From the NCBI GenBank assembly GCA_028285445.1, contig JANQPQ010000038.1:1-64000 (forward strand): a DNA stretch of 64,000 nt, written 5' to 3'. Every line of letters starts with the position of its first letter. Position 1 is the first letter of the stretch. A program made the translations under genes and the position numbers. Under the pieces are notes generated by a model. It made no database searches, was not told where the DNA came from, and saw nothing but the letters and a program-made list of their open reading frames with translations. This document shows positions 44,019-53,781 of this stretch, one piece after another. The stretch is from Cyclobacteriaceae bacterium (lineage in GTDB: Bacteria; Bacteroidota; Bacteroidia; Cytophagales; Cyclobacteriaceae).

Positions 44019-45130
44019 CAGGAATACTGAGTTAGTTGCTCCGAGATAAGATTGAGTCCGTTTAGTAGATATTCTTTCTCAGAACCGATGCCGATGCGCA
44101 GGTGATTATCCATCCCAAAACAATCTCCAGCGATTACCAACACGCTTTTATTGGCTCTTAACTGTTCAGACAATTCAGAGGAATTAATATCAAGGCCATA
44201 TTTGAAGAAGGCCATACCACCAGCCTGAGGTGGGACGAAACTCATAATTTCATTATGTTCTTCTATCCAACCCTGGAATACTTGCAGGTTTTCATTGAGC
44301 ATATTACGATTGCGTTGCAATATTTTATCGCGTACGGCAGGTTGCAAAGCGTAATCCGCTACTTCATTGCTTAGTATACCGGCGGTAATGGAGGTATAGT
44401 CATGATAGGCCCAGGAGTCTGCAATAAAACCTTTTGGACCAACTAACCAGCCCAAACGCAGCCCCGGAAGGGCGTAGGCCTTAGAGAGCCCACCGTTCAC
44501 TATCACCTTGGCGTATAGGCTATAAAAACTAGGTCTTTCCCTACCATCAAGTTCAGCACCACGATAAATTTCATCGACATAAATCCAGGTACCACACCTC
44601 TCCGCGATAGCAACCACTTGTTGCATCTCTTCTTCCGTCATTAAAGCCCCAGTGGGATTGTTAGGATGGCAGAGAACAATGGCCTTGGTATTATCTGTAA
44701 CCAAAGATTCAAGCTGAACCAGGTCAGGAGCCCAATTACGATCTTCCAGCAAGTAGAACGGCTTGACAGTAATGTTCTGAGACCGCGCAAGACCCCAGAT
44801 TTGCATGTAATTGGGAAGCATCATCACTATTTCGTCACCTGGAGAAAATAGGCTGTTGTTGACAATCAAATTTGCCTCTGCCGAGCCATTGGTAACCAGG
44901 ATGTTGTCGGCATCAGTGTTGTGATATAGTCTAGCAATTGACTCTCTAAGCGGTACCGAGCCGTTAGTTTGCCCGTATCCAAGGCGGGTATTAAGCAGTT
45001 TATCAAGTTGCTCTTCCGGCAATAATTCCTTTAAAGTGTAGGGGTGAAATCCACTTTCTGTGAGGTTGTAGTCTACCGTGTTTTCATAGAGAGACTGTAC
45101 CCTTTCCAGTTCAAATGTTTCGATTTTCAT
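44018..45130 (-). CDS. Class I/II aminotransferase
   Basis: A 370-residue fold-type I PLP enzyme. The PLP lysine is in NGGLSKAYALPGLRLGW; other features are the NNPTGA motif (LCHPNNPTGALM), IYVDEIYRG and LRIGIG near the end. Substrate is not evident; the context is a dehydratase and an ornithine-cyclodeaminase-like reductase directly upstream, so an aspartate-like or other amino acid is plausible. It lies 54 bases after the reductase gene and overlaps the SDR gene by 1 base. Confidence 0.88.
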   Translation of the reverse strand: MKIETFELERVQSLYENTVDYNLTESGFHPYTLKELLPEEQLDKLLNTRLGYGQTNGSVPLRESIARLYHNTDADNILVTNGSAEANLIVNNSLFSPGDEIVMMLPNYMQIWGLARSQNITVKPFYLLEDRNWAPDLVQLESLVTDNTKAIVLCHPNNPTGALMTEEEMQQVVAIAERCGTWIYVDEIYRGAELDGRERPSFYSLYAKVIVNGGLSKAYALPGLRLGWLVGPKGFIADSWAYHDYTSITAGILSNEVADYALQPAVRDKILQRNRNMLNENLQVFQGWIEEHNEIMSFVPPQAGGMAFFKYGLDINSSELSEQLRANKSVLVIAGDCFGMDNHLRIGIGSEKEYLLNGLNLISEQLTQYS

Positions 45131-45184
45131 AATACAGGGCCAGAGATGGCCAATTTTGGAGCGATCTATATTAGCGCTATTCCA

Positions 45185-46129
45185 TTAATTATGCAAAGCA
45201 TGATAGACAGCCTTAGCTATCTGTATGTCTTGTACTGCAACTCCGGTAAGATCGGCGATGGTAATTCCTTCCGCTGTTGTTTTCGGGGAATTCTGAATAA
45301 GGTCGCCTAGTTCGGTAACCTGACCTATTTTTATAAACCCTCGCTCAACGGCATGGTGAATTTCGCCTCTCTCCTGGCATTGGATTATGCTATCGGCCAC
45401 TATCAGGTCGGCAATGCCTAGTAGGCTTGACGGTATCTCATTTTTTTCCGGGGTGTCTGACCCCATGGCCGTGATGTGTGTGCCGGGTTGAATAGAGTCC
45501 GGGTGGAAAAGGGGCTTGGTAGTGGGCGTTGTGGTAACAATCAGCTGAGAATTACTGGCAACCATATCGGGATCTTCACTGCTTTCTATCTGCAAGCCCA
45601 GGTGCTCAACCTCATGCTTGTAGCTCTCGAGCTTTTCCTCGGATCTTCCCCAAACCAATACATTTTCACAGGAAATCACTTTCGTGAGGTATTCAAGTTG
45701 AAGCCTGGCTTGTACCCCCGTACCAAAAATACCTACACAATTTAGGTGTTCAGGAGCCATATATTTAGCCACTATCGCACCGGCCGCTGCTGTGCGGATA
45801 TCTGTCAAAACACCTTCATCAAGTAGTATTGCCAACGGTTCACCAGTTTGCTGTCTGAAGAGTAGCATCATACCATTGCTGGAAGCCAGGCCTTGGGTTG
45901 GGTTATCATAGAAACCTGAGGCGATCTTGATCACATAGTAATCATCGTTTTCCAGGTAGCCGTATTTAATATGAACATCCCCTGGAGGTTGTCGAAATGA
46001 TAACTCTCCAACCGGGGGAACCACAGCTTGCCCTTTTGAATAAGCAACGAAACCATCTTCAATCAGCCCCAGAATATCTAACCCAGGTAATACTTCTTCA
46101 ATTTGTTGTCTCGAACAGATATTAGTCAT
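45185..46129 (-). CDS. Ornithine cyclodeaminase-family reductase (EutC/BhcD-like)
   Basis: A 314-residue Rossmann-fold enzyme of the OCD/mu-crystallin family. The NAD(P) motif is VGIFGTGVQARLQ; HIKYGYL, IKIASGFYDNP, LLDEGVLTDIRTAAAG are substrate-site and dimer segments. True ornithine cyclodeaminase, alanine dehydrogenase, iminosuccinate reductase (BhcD) and EutC of hydroxyectoine catabolism share this fold; the FYDNP and RTAAAG segments resemble EutC/BhcD most to me. Paired exactly, with no gap, with a dehydratase of the EutB/BhcB type. Substrate is inferred. Confidence 0.85.
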   Translation of the reverse strand: MTNICSRQQIEEVLPGLDILGLIEDGFVAYSKGQAVVPPVGELSFRQPPGDVHIKYGYLENDDYYVIKIASGFYDNPTQGLASSNGMMLLFRQQTGEPLAILLDEGVLTDIRTAAAGAIVAKYMAPEHLNCVGIFGTGVQARLQLEYLTKVISCENVLVWGRSEEKLESYKHEVEHLGLQIESSEDPDMVASNSQLIVTTTPTTKPLFHPDSIQPGTHITAMGSDTPEKNEIPSSLLGIADLIVADSIIQCQERGEIHHAVERGFIKIGQVTELGDLIQNSPKTTAEGITIADLTGVAVQDIQIAKAVYHALHN

Positions 46130-47101
46130 CTAGCCACAAATTACTTCCTTCAATGTTTGCAGGCCAATCTTTTTACCGCAGAGAATCAAAGCAACATTCT
46201 TCCCCTTGAACCTTGCTGGTTGTTGCATCACAGATGCGATTGACATGGCTGAGGCACCTTCTATCAGCATATAGTGTTTCTCAATGAGCCAGTTTAGAGC
46301 ATTCTTCATTTCCTCTTCTGAGATTAGAATAAAGTCATCAACTATATTTTGACACCATTCAAAGGTAATGGCATCGGGCTCGATACCTCCGGCTGTGCCA
46401 TCAGCCAACGTTGGTTTTGATTCCATTTCAACAATCTGTCCGGCCTTAATTGACTCGTACATAACGGGTGAGTTAATCGGTTGGCAGCCAATAATCTCAA
46501 CCTCGGGATTAACAGATTTCAAATAGCCGCCAATGCCGGATATTAAGCCACCCCCACCAACAGGAACAATAACAGCGTCAACCTGTTCCAATTGCTCTGC
46601 CAATTCTATACCTATTGTTCCTTGCCCCCCAATCACTTTGAGATCGTTGTAAGGCGAAACGTATACTTTTCCGGTTTCCCTGGCGTGAGCTACAGCGGCA
46701 TGCTCGGGTTCTACACTATCCGTACCGATCTGCTCTACATTTACATGGTACCGTTTGATAGTCTTAAGCTTGGCGTCGGCAACATTGGTAGGCAAGAAAA
46801 CTGTGCCGTTTAGGCCCAGTTTATCCACCATATGAGCGAATGCTCCGCCATGGTTTCCAGACGAGGCCGTTACCAACCCCCTTTGTAGTTCATCTTCGGA
46901 TAGTGAAAGTACTTTGCTGGCTGCACCACGTAGCTTGAAACTGCCTGTAGTTTGGAGGTTTTCAAGCTTAAAGTAGCAATTGGCCCCAGTTAGCTCGCTC
47001 AGTTCATGAGAAAACTCACAAGCGGTCTTAACGATGTGTGGCCTAATTCTGACTTCAGCCGCTAGTACTTCCTTTTGAATATCTGTTACATCTAATGTCA
47101 T
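46130..47101 (-). CDS. Threonine/serine dehydratase-like PLP enzyme (EutB/BhcB-like)
   Basis: A 323-residue fold-type II PLP enzyme. The PLP lysine is in [38 protein letters not shown] and [11 protein letters not shown] are characteristic. It lacks the C-terminal ACT domain of biosynthetic IlvA, so it is a catabolic-type or hydroxyaspartate-type dehydratase. The close relation to EutB/BhcB is by segment resemblance, not by search. Overlaps folA by 4 bases and abuts the OCD-family gene. Confidence 0.85.
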   Translation of the reverse strand: MTLDVTDIQKEVLAAEVRIRPHIVKTACEFSHELSELTGANCYFKLENLQTTGSFKLRGAASKVLSLSEDELQRGLVTASSGNHGGAFAHMVDKLGLNGTVFLPTNVADAKLKTIKRYHVNVEQIGTDSVEPEHAAVAHARETGKVYVSPYNDLKVIGGQGTIGIELAEQLEQVDAVIVPVGGGGLISGIGGYLKSVNPEVEIIGCQPINSPVMYESIKAGQIVEMESKPTLADGTAGGIEPDAITFEWCQNIVDDFILISEEEMKNALNWLIEKHYMLIEGASAMSIASVMQQPARFKGKNVALILCGKKIGLQTLKEVICG

Positions 47102-47601
47102 AACTTTCTTTCCAGAATTACAAAGTCGAAACTATGGGCATGGCGTTCATCCATATCGTGATGTATTCGTGAGGCTTCCGACCAATCGTTTCTCTCAAAT
47201 GCTGGAAAATAGGTGTCCCCTTCAAATTCACCATGAACTTCGGTGATATACAGGCGATGGGCAAGGTGTAGCGATTGGTTATAGATCTCACCACCGCCAA
47301 TGATAAACGCTTCCTGCTCACCTTCTTCCCGGCAGATTTCCAAGGCCCTTTCAAGTGAATTGACCACAATGGCACCTTCAATGGCAAGATTGTCTTGTCG
47401 GGTAATTACAATATTCGTTCGATCTTTCAGGGGCCGGAATTTTTCTGGGATGGACTCAAAATTTTTTCTTCCCATAACCACACAGTGGTGCCTGGTCGTG
47501 TCCATGAAATATTTCATATCCTTGGGAAGACTCCAAACAAGGTCATTGTTTTTGCCAATTACATTGTTGCTTGATACGGCTGCTATTAGTGAAATGATCA
47601 T
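47098..47601 (-). CDS. folA: Dihydrofolate reductase
   Basis: A 167-residue DHFR of standard size: [21 protein letters not shown] (folate/NADPH site), [17 protein letters not shown] and [13 protein letters not shown]. It regenerates tetrahydrofolate. It overlaps the 3' end of fmt by four bases, a reasonable pairing because Fmt uses formyl-THF. Confidence 0.96.
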   Translation of the reverse strand: MIISLIAAVSSNNVIGKNNDLVWSLPKDMKYFMDTTRHHCVVMGRKNFESIPEKFRPLKDRTNIVITRQDNLAIEGAIVVNSLERALEICREEGEQEAFIIGGGEIYNQSLHLAHRLYITEVHGEFEGDTYFPAFERNDWSEASRIHHDMDERHAHSFDFVILERKL

Positions 47602-48515
47602 AGCTGGTTCCCCCTTAGGAATTCTTCAATACCCATTTTACGCTTACCCTGCTTTTGTAGTTCAAGAATTGAGATCCATCCATCGGCTGTTTTTACATAA
47701 AGGTAGTTGCGATTATCTGAGACTACCTCACCCGGTGCTGCCGAGTAATCATGATCCACCACCTGGGTCTTCCCAATCTTGTAAGTGCTGTTATTAAATT
47801 GTGTCCAGGCGCTGGGGTAGGGGCTTAGGCCGCGAATAAAATTGTAGATCTTCTCGGTTGTTTGATTCCAGTTGATTTCACAAGTGTCCTTGAAAATTTT
47901 GGGCGCGGTTTTATGCTGGCCTTCATTTGATTGCTTGCCAGTTTGTATTTCACCCCGAGATATAGCTTCCACAGTTTTTAGAACAAGTACTGAACCTTTT
48001 TCCATTAGTCGCAGGTAGAGTGAGCCGGCGTCATCACTTTCAGTGATAACTTCTTTTTCCTGGAAAAGTATGTCGCCGGTATCTATCTCATGTTTCAAAA
48101 AGAATGTGGTCACCCCGGTTTCTTTTTCACCATTGATTATGGCCCAGTTAATTGGCGCTGCACCCCTGTACTGAGGTAGTAGGGAAGCATGTAAATTGAA
48201 GGTGCCAAACTCTGGCATTGACCAAACTATTTCAGGCAACATTCTAAAAGCTACCACCACTTGTAAATTGACCTGGAGTAACTCTAGTTCTTCAATAAAT
48301 CCCGGGTCCTTCAGATTAGTTGGTTGCAGTACCTTCAGGCCTCTGTTTTCAGCGGCTTCTTTAACCGGTGAAATAGAAAGCTGCTGGCCTCTGCCTTTGG
48401 GCTTATCTGGAGCGGTGATAACCCCTACAATGTTAAATCCATTATCGGCCAGTATTTCCAGGCTGGGTACAGCAAATTCCGGCGTACCCATAAAAACTAT
48501 GCGTAAGCTTTTCAT
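47598..48515 (-). CDS. fmt: Methionyl-tRNA formyltransferase
   Basis: A 305-residue Fmt. Recognisable are [16 protein letters not shown] at the N-terminus, the catalytic segment [19 protein letters not shown], the [10 protein letters not shown] motif and the C-terminal tRNA-binding beta-barrel domain (about 205-305). It formylates initiator Met-tRNA. Overlaps by four bases with both its neighbours. Confidence 0.96.
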   Translation of the reverse strand: MKSLRIVFMGTPEFAVPSLEILADNGFNIVGVITAPDKPKGRGQQLSISPVKEAAENRGLKVLQPTNLKDPGFIEELELLQVNLQVVVAFRMLPEIVWSMPEFGTFNLHASLLPQYRGAAPINWAIINGEKETGVTTFFLKHEIDTGDILFQEKEVITESDDAGSLYLRLMEKGSVLVLKTVEAISRGEIQTGKQSNEGQHKTAPKIFKDTCEINWNQTTEKIYNFIRGLSPYPSAWTQFNNSTYKIGKTQVVDHDYSAAPGEVVSDNRNYLYVKTADGWISILELQKQGKRKMGIEEFLRGNQL

Positions 48516-49732
48516 TCGAAGTCTGGATATAGCAGGTATTTCTTACGGATTTTCTTATATGCCTTGATATCGGCTTGCCAGGTTGCGGTAATTTCTTGTT
48601 CTGTCATCCCAGACCTAACCTGGTCTACAAAGTTGCTGTAGCCAACTAAGCGATTGATATAGTTATTAAAGAACTCATCTTTAAAATCTGCCTTGCTATA
48701 GAACTCCAACAAGTATTTTAAGGTGAATTGTTGATCAATGTCCTCTTCTCTAAAATCAACTCCATAGCATTCCTGGTTTTCATGAGGAGGGTATTTCGAC
48801 ATGTTTGGAATGCTAATCGGAGTGAAGTTGAAATCACCAAATGTTGAATCCGGGTAACCGATAACTTGAAAAGGATAGGTAGTGCCACGACCAACGCTAA
48901 TTTTCGTTCCCTCAAATAAACAAAGGGAAGGGTAGAGGTTTATAGCCAAATCGTTGGGAAGATTGGGAGAAGGCTTAACAGGCAAAGAGTATCGGGTTTT
49001 GTGGTCGTAGCCATCTACATCTATCACAGTGACATTGGTTGTTAGCTCGCCTGCCAGCCATCCTTCACCATTAATCATCTGCGCCAGCTCGCCTATTGTT
49101 AAACCATGTACGATGGGGATTGGGTGATAGCCAACAAACGATTTTTGCTCTTCTTCACGAACAGGCCCCGCGACATAATGTCCATTGGGGTTTGGCCTGT
49201 CTAGAATGATAATGGATTTGTCGTTTTCGGCACAAGCTTCCATCACATAGTGCATAGTGCTAATGAAAGTGTAGAAACGGGCACCGACATCCTGTATGTC
49301 GAAGATGATGATGTCAACCCCTTCCAACTGCTCTGGCGTGGGCTTTTTTACTTTGCCGTATAAGGAAACCAGAGGCAACTGTGTTTTTATATCGATGCCG
49401 TCTTTAACAGTTTCACCATCTGGGGCGTCTCCCCTGAAGCCATGCTCAGGTGAGAAAATCTTGACTACTTTTACCCCTCTCGCCAATAGCGTATCCACCA
49501 GGTGAGTGCTGCCAACAACCGAGGTCTGGTTTACTACCAAACCCACTTGCTGACCTTCCAACAGTGGTAGGTACTCTTCTAATTTGGCTGCACCAACAAT
49601 CAAATCATTTGAAAGCGGGGCGGTATTGTTTTGCGGAGCGCTGCAGGCCCAAAGTGAGGAAATTGTAAAGATAGGAAGCACTAATATCTTGATGATATTC
49701 GTTAATTTGCTGCCGTTTGAGCCCTGCCACAT
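48512..49732 (-). CDS. DUF1343 exo-beta-N-acetylmuramidase, lipoprotein (NamZ-like)
   Basis: A 406-residue protein with a lipoprotein signal (lipobox LWAC near residue 30) and the DUF1343 domain, whose characterised member (Bacillus NamZ/YbbC) removes terminal MurNAc from peptidoglycan fragments. Visible conserved parts are GLVVNQTSVVG, FSPEHGFRGDAPDGE, IIFDIQDVGARFYT and LDRPNPNG. Membrane-anchored in the periplasm it would serve wall-turnover salvage. First gene of the ten-gene run. Its ATG start is followed by a short Ser/Asn-rich leader before the hydrophobic core. Confidence 0.86.
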   Translation of the reverse strand: MWQGSNGSKLTNIIKILVLPIFTISSLWACSAPQNNTAPLSNDLIVGAAKLEEYLPLLEGQQVGLVVNQTSVVGSTHLVDTLLARGVKVVKIFSPEHGFRGDAPDGETVKDGIDIKTQLPLVSLYGKVKKPTPEQLEGVDIIIFDIQDVGARFYTFISTMHYVMEACAENDKSIIILDRPNPNGHYVAGPVREEEQKSFVGYHPIPIVHGLTIGELAQMINGEGWLAGELTTNVTVIDVDGYDHKTRYSLPVKPSPNLPNDLAINLYPSLCLFEGTKISVGRGTTYPFQVIGYPDSTFGDFNFTPISIPNMSKYPPHENQECYGVDFREEDIDQQFTLKYLLEFYSKADFKDEFFNNYINRLVGYSNFVDQVRSGMTEQEITATWQADIKAYKKIRKKYLLYPDFE

Positions 49733-49753
49733 GGTTCAAAATTATTATAAAAC

Positions 49754-50971
49754 TTGAAGCTCTCATATTTTATATCCAAAAGAATAAGCAGCGCGGAAAC
49801 GAAGTCATTCTCGTCGATAATTCACCGCATTGCCATTGCCAGTATCGCATTAAGTGTTGCAACCATGATTCTTTCCTTTGCTATTCTTTTTGGTTTCCAG
49901 GGAGTAATAAAGGAGAAGATATTCAGTTTTGGATCACATCTGGAAATAACCAAGTTTACCTTTGGCAACTCATTTGTTGAAAACCCCATTTCCACAACCC
50001 GGGAAGTGTATGAAAATCCGGAAAAATTCGGGTTTGTTGAGCACATACAACGCTACAGTTATAAGCCGGGTTTGTTAAAAGCCAATGATGAAGTGATGGG
50101 TGTAGTGCTCAAGGGGATTGGAGACGACTTCAACCTACAAAGGTTCGAGCAAAATATTACAGAAGGGGAATTCATAACCTTTAACGATTCTTCCTATAGC
50201 AGGGAGATTGTACTGAGCCAAATTATTGCTGATAAGCTCAAGCTATCAGTAGGAGATAGGCTTACGATGCATTTTTTCCAAGATCCGCCCCGGGTGAGGC
50301 GGTTAACAGTTAAGGGCATTTATGAAACCTGGATTGAAGACTTTGATAAGAAGGTGATAATTGGCGACATCAGCATGATTCAACGCCTGAACAATTGGCC
50401 GGATTCCCTGGCCGGTGGCTTTGAGGTGTTTATTGATGATTTTTCCAACATCGCTGAGGTGGAGGAAGAACTCTATGCAGCCATTGATGGAGATCTTTAT
50501 GTTGACAAAGTAAATGATAAATACCAGGAGGTGTTTGAGTGGCTGGCGTTAATCGAGCAAAACCTGAATATTTTCCTGGGCCTGGTGTTATTTGTTGCCT
50601 GTTTCAATATGGTTTCGGTAATCTTCATTCTGATAATGGAAAGAACGCAGATGATCGGTATACTGAAAGCGCTGGGAGCGCCCAATAAACTAATCAGACA
50701 AATATTCAGTTATAACGGAATGATTTTAATAGCCAAGGGTTTGATGATTGGAAACCTCATTGGTTTGGGAATCGCTTTTCTCCAAGACCAGTTTAGAATA
50801 ATTCCGCTAGACCCGGAAAATTACTACATGAGTTATGTGCCTATCTCTTGGCACTGGGACGTTATTATTTTGGTGAACATCCTGGTATTCGTGGTGGTGT
50901 CGCTGGTTTTATCTCTACCAACCATAATAATCAGCCGCATTCAGCCAATTAAGTCTATTAGGTTTGATTAG
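49754..50971 (+). CDS. FtsX-like/LolC-LolE-type ABC permease
   Basis: A 405-residue inner-membrane protein with a first helix near residues 25-50, a large periplasmic MacB-like domain (about 60-260) and three C-terminal helices (about 275-300, 320-345, 370-395) as in FtsX/LolC. It would need an ABC ATPase, which is not adjacent. TTG 49754 is the start; an ATG at 49731 is out of frame and soon stops. Role most likely lipoprotein release or another substrate; not decidable. Confidence 0.85.
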   Translation: MKLSYFISKRISSAETKSFSSIIHRIAIASIALSVATMILSFAILFGFQGVIKEKIFSFGSHLEITKFTFGNSFVENPISTTREVYENPEKFGFVEHIQRYSYKPGLLKANDEVMGVVLKGIGDDFNLQRFEQNITEGEFITFNDSSYSREIVLSQIIADKLKLSVGDRLTMHFFQDPPRVRRLTVKGIYETWIEDFDKKVIIGDISMIQRLNNWPDSLAGGFEVFIDDFSNIAEVEEELYAAIDGDLYVDKVNDKYQEVFEWLALIEQNLNIFLGLVLFVACFNMVSVIFILIMERTQMIGILKALGAPNKLIRQIFSYNGMILIAKGLMIGNLIGLGIAFLQDQFRIIPLDPENYYMSYVPISWHWDVIILVNILVFVVVSLVLSLPTIIISRIQPIKSIRFD

Positions 50972-50998
50972 AACAAGAGATTGATACGGTGGGGAGTT

Positions 50999-51751
50999 CT
51001 AGTTAAACTGATACTTCCTGAAAAAGCTGCTAACCTTCATCTGTATCACACCGAAAACTGCCTCTCTAAATATATTGATTGACATCTTAGACTGACCCCT
51101 GGTGCGATCGGTGAAAATTATAGGCACTTCTTTAATCTTGAAGCCGTACTTCCAGGCAGCGAACTTCATCTCAATTTGGAAGGCATAGCCAACAAACTTC
51201 ACATCGTCAAGGTCGATGGTTTCAAGCACCTTTCTCCGGTAGCATTTGAATCCAGCTGTGCTGTCGGTTATTGGCATGCCGGTAATAAATCGCACATACG
51301 CTGAAGCGAAATAGGAGAGTAGCACCCTGCCCATTGGCCAGTTTACTACGTTCACTCCCTCAATATATCGCGACCCAATTGCCACGTCGTGCCCATCGTT
51401 GGCACAGGCTTTATAGAGCTTGTGTAGATCAACGGGATTATGAGAAAAGTCGGCATCCATCTCAAAAATGAAATCGTAGCCCTTGTCTAGCGCAAACTTG
51501 AAACCTTCGATATAAGCGGTTCCTAATCCAAGTTTGCCTTCCCTTTCGATGAGATATAGCTTGCGATCATCAACATTGTGGTGATTAACACGCTCCATAA
51601 TCCGCCTAACAATCTCTCCTGTTCCGTCCGGGGAATTATCGTCAATTATAAGCACGTCATAGGGTTTCTCTAAAGACAATATCACATTGATAATGTCCTC
51701 AATATTCTCCTTCTCATTGTATGTCGGTATAATTACCAGACTATCGTTCAC
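50999..51751 (-). CDS. Polyprenol monophosphomannose synthase-like glycosyltransferase
   Basis: A 250-residue GT2 enzyme of the DPM1/Ppm1 type: VIIPTYNEKENI, VLIIDDNSPDGTGE, FIFEMDADFSHNP, DSTAGFKCYRRKVLE and TDRTRGQSKMS. It transfers mannose (or another sugar) from a nucleotide donor to a polyprenyl phosphate. It lacks C-terminal membrane helices. I begin at GTG 51751; the longer frame from 51790 adds a Cys-rich leader that is unusual for this family. Confidence 0.88.
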   Translation of the reverse strand: MNDSLVIIPTYNEKENIEDIINVILSLEKPYDVLIIDDNSPDGTGEIVRRIMERVNHHNVDDRKLYLIEREGKLGLGTAYIEGFKFALDKGYDFIFEMDADFSHNPVDLHKLYKACANDGHDVAIGSRYIEGVNVVNWPMGRVLLSYFASAYVRFITGMPITDSTAGFKCYRRKVLETIDLDDVKFVGYAFQIEMKFAAWKYGFKIKEVPIIFTDRTRGQSKMSINIFREAVFGVIQMKVSSFFRKYQFN

Positions 51752-51883
51752 CCTTGCAAAGTGTTGAATTAGACAACATAAAATTAACAAATACCACCCA
51801 GAAAAATTATTTACCTTCGAGGAATGATTTTTTTGGATTCTTGTAAAGAAACGACGCCGGACAATTTATGTTTTTACTAACAA

Positions 51884-52399
51884 TTGCTTAATGTGGAAAA
51901 ATGCATATTCCTGGATAGAGATGGCGTTTTAAATGAAGAAAGGGGTGATTATACCTATCGGTTGGAAGACTTTCGCATTCCTCCCGGTGTGGTGGAGTCG
52001 CTTCAGCAACTAAGGGAGCAGGGCTATTTGCTTCTAGTTATCACTAACCAGGCAGGTATTTCCAAAGGATTATATAGCAGGGAAGAAATGCACGCCTGTC
52101 ATAATTATTTTCAAGAGCAGTGCGGAGGCCTCATCAGCCACTTCTACTATTCCCCCTACCACCCGACGGTTTCCGAATCGTTAGGCAGGAAACCAGGTAG
52201 CCTCCTGTTTGAGAAAGCAATATCTAAGTTTAATATAGACCCACAAGAAAGTTGGATGATTGGCGACAGGGATAGAGACTTGATCCCGGCTAGGAAATTG
52301 GGTATGGCAACTATTCTGATTGGAACAGGCCAGTTTGAGAATTCACCTGCAGTAGCGAATTTGCAAGAAGCTACCAAAGCCGTTTTGGGTCTTGGCTAA
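51884..52399 (+). CDS. HAD-IIIA family hydrolase (GmhB/HisB-N type)
   Basis: A protein of about 168-171 residues of the HAD superfamily, subfamily IIIA: nucleophile FLDRDGVLNEE, motif II LVITNQAGIS, motif III with RKPGSLLF and motif IV MIGDRDRDLIPA. Relatives dephosphorylate D-glycero-D-manno-heptose 1,7-bisphosphate (GmhB) or histidinol phosphate. The metal-loop Cys/His set of GmhB is not evident, so the substrate is open. The start may be TTG 51884 or GTG 51893. Its stop overlaps the stop of the arginine decarboxylase gene. Confidence 0.83.
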   Translation: MLNVEKCIFLDRDGVLNEERGDYTYRLEDFRIPPGVVESLQQLREQGYLLLVITNQAGISKGLYSREEMHACHNYFQEQCGGLISHFYYSPYHPTVSESLGRKPGSLLFEKAISKFNIDPQESWMIGDRDRDLIPARKLGMATILIGTGQFENSPAVANLQEATKAVLGLG

Positions 52400-53781
52400 T
52401 AACCCAGAATTTTTAGCATGCTTTCACTGTTTTGGTCTTCAGCGAAAACTGTAGTCGAAATTTTCCCTTCAGCATCCTTATCAATCAACACATGCTTAGG
52501 TGCTGGTATAAGGCAATGCTGGATGCCACCATAGCCTCCCAAAGATTCCTGGTAGGCACCCGTGTGAAAGAATCCAATATGAAGCGGTTTGCCATTGGTG
52601 ATTTTTGGTAAAAAAACCTCAGAGGAGTGAGCTTCGGAGTCGTAATAGTCCATGCTGTCGCAAGTGAGGCCACCAATATTTACTTTATGATAGTTTTCTT
52701 CCCATTTGTTAATGGCCAGCATAATATATTTCTGATTAAGGCCCCAGGCATCGGGAAGATGGGTTATGAAAGACCCGTCAATCATGTACCATAGTTCTTT
52801 GTCGTTCTGTAGTTTTTGGTCTAACACTGAATACAAGAGGGCTCCACTCTCACCAACTGTATACGACCCAAATTCAGTAACAATATGAGGGGTTTCAACG
52901 TGGTTCTTTTTGCAGATTTCTTGGATGTTCTGGATAATTTGCTCCGTAATGTATTGATAATCAAATTCAAAGTGTAAAGAGCTTTTGATAGGAAAGCCAC
53001 CACCAATGTCAATAGTGTCAAGTTCCGGGCAGATCTTTTTCAATTCACAATACTTATAAACAAATCTGCTTAGCTCACTCCAATAGTAGGCAGTGTCCCT
53101 TATCCCCGTGTTAATGAAGAAATGCAGCAGTTTTAATTTGGCTTTAGTGCCCTGTATTTGCTCTTTATAATAAGTGATAACATCGCTGTACCGCAGGCCT
53201 AACCTTGAGGTATAAAATGAGAAGTTGGGTTCCTCGTCAAGGGCCACGCGGATTCCTACCTGAAATTCGCCATCAATATGCTGCTTATAATCTTCCAGTT
53301 CGTTCAAATTATCCAGTACTGGTATGCAATTGTAGAAGCCATCATTTATTAGGCCGATAATATTTTGTTTGTATAGCGGGCGTTTGAATCCATTGCATAT
53401 AACGAAGGTATCTTTGGAGATCTGGCCCTTCTCATAAAGTTTTCTGGTAATAGGTATGTCAAAGGCCGAAGAAGTTTCAATATGCACGTTGTTCTTGAGA
53501 GCCTCATCAAAAACAAATCGAAAATGCGAAGATTTAGTGCAATAGCTATAGGTGTACTCGCCATCATAATTATACTTAGCAATCGCACCCTCAAACAGTT
53601 TAATGGCCTCTTGAATATTTTGACTGATCTTCGGAAGATAGGTGAGCTTTAGCGGGGTGCCGTGCTCCTCAATAATTCGGCTTAACGGCACATCATGAAA
53701 AAGAAGCTGGTTATTTTCGACTTTGAACTCTTCGGTAGGGAAGTCGAAGGTCTGCTCAATTAGGTCGGCATACCTTTTCAT
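52396..53781 (-). CDS. speA: Biosynthetic-type arginine decarboxylase (PLP fold III)
   Basis: A 461-residue fold-type III PLP enzyme of the short arginine decarboxylase type common in Bacteroidota. The PLP lysine is K83 in SYCTKSSHFR; a glycine-rich phosphate-binding motif IDIGGGFPI and the C-terminal CDSMDYYD (reactive Cys and Asp) follow, with EFGSYTVGESGA. It converts arginine to agmatine. It is shorter than the classical SpeA (about 650 residues). The gene diverges from the deiminase-like/CtlX/DHS-like run, and no agmatinase gene is seen nearby. Confidence 0.88.
   Translation of the reverse strand: MKRYADLIEQTFDFPTEEFKVENNQLLFHDVPLSRIIEEHGTPLKLTYLPKISQNIQEAIKLFEGAIAKYNYDGEYTYSYCTKSSHFRFVFDEALKNNVHIETSSAFDIPITRKLYEKGQISKDTFVICNGFKRPLYKQNIIGLINDGFYNCIPVLDNLNELEDYKQHIDGEFQVGIRVALDEEPNFSFYTSRLGLRYSDVITYYKEQIQGTKAKLKLLHFFINTGIRDTAYYWSELSRFVYKYCELKKICPELDTIDIGGGFPIKSSLHFEFDYQYITEQIIQNIQEICKKNHVETPHIVTEFGSYTVGESGALLYSVLDQKLQNDKELWYMIDGSFITHLPDAWGLNQKYIMLAINKWEENYHKVNIGGLTCDSMDYYDSEAHSSEVFLPKITNGKPLHIGFFHTGAYQESLGGYGGIQHCLIPAPKHVLIDKDAEGKISTTVFAEDQNSESMLKILGY

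Noticed and set aside
46130-47101. Annotation as biosynthetic threonine deaminase IlvA
   Set aside because: The protein is 323 residues and lacks the C-terminal regulatory ACT-type domain; isoleucine-pathway neighbours are absent.
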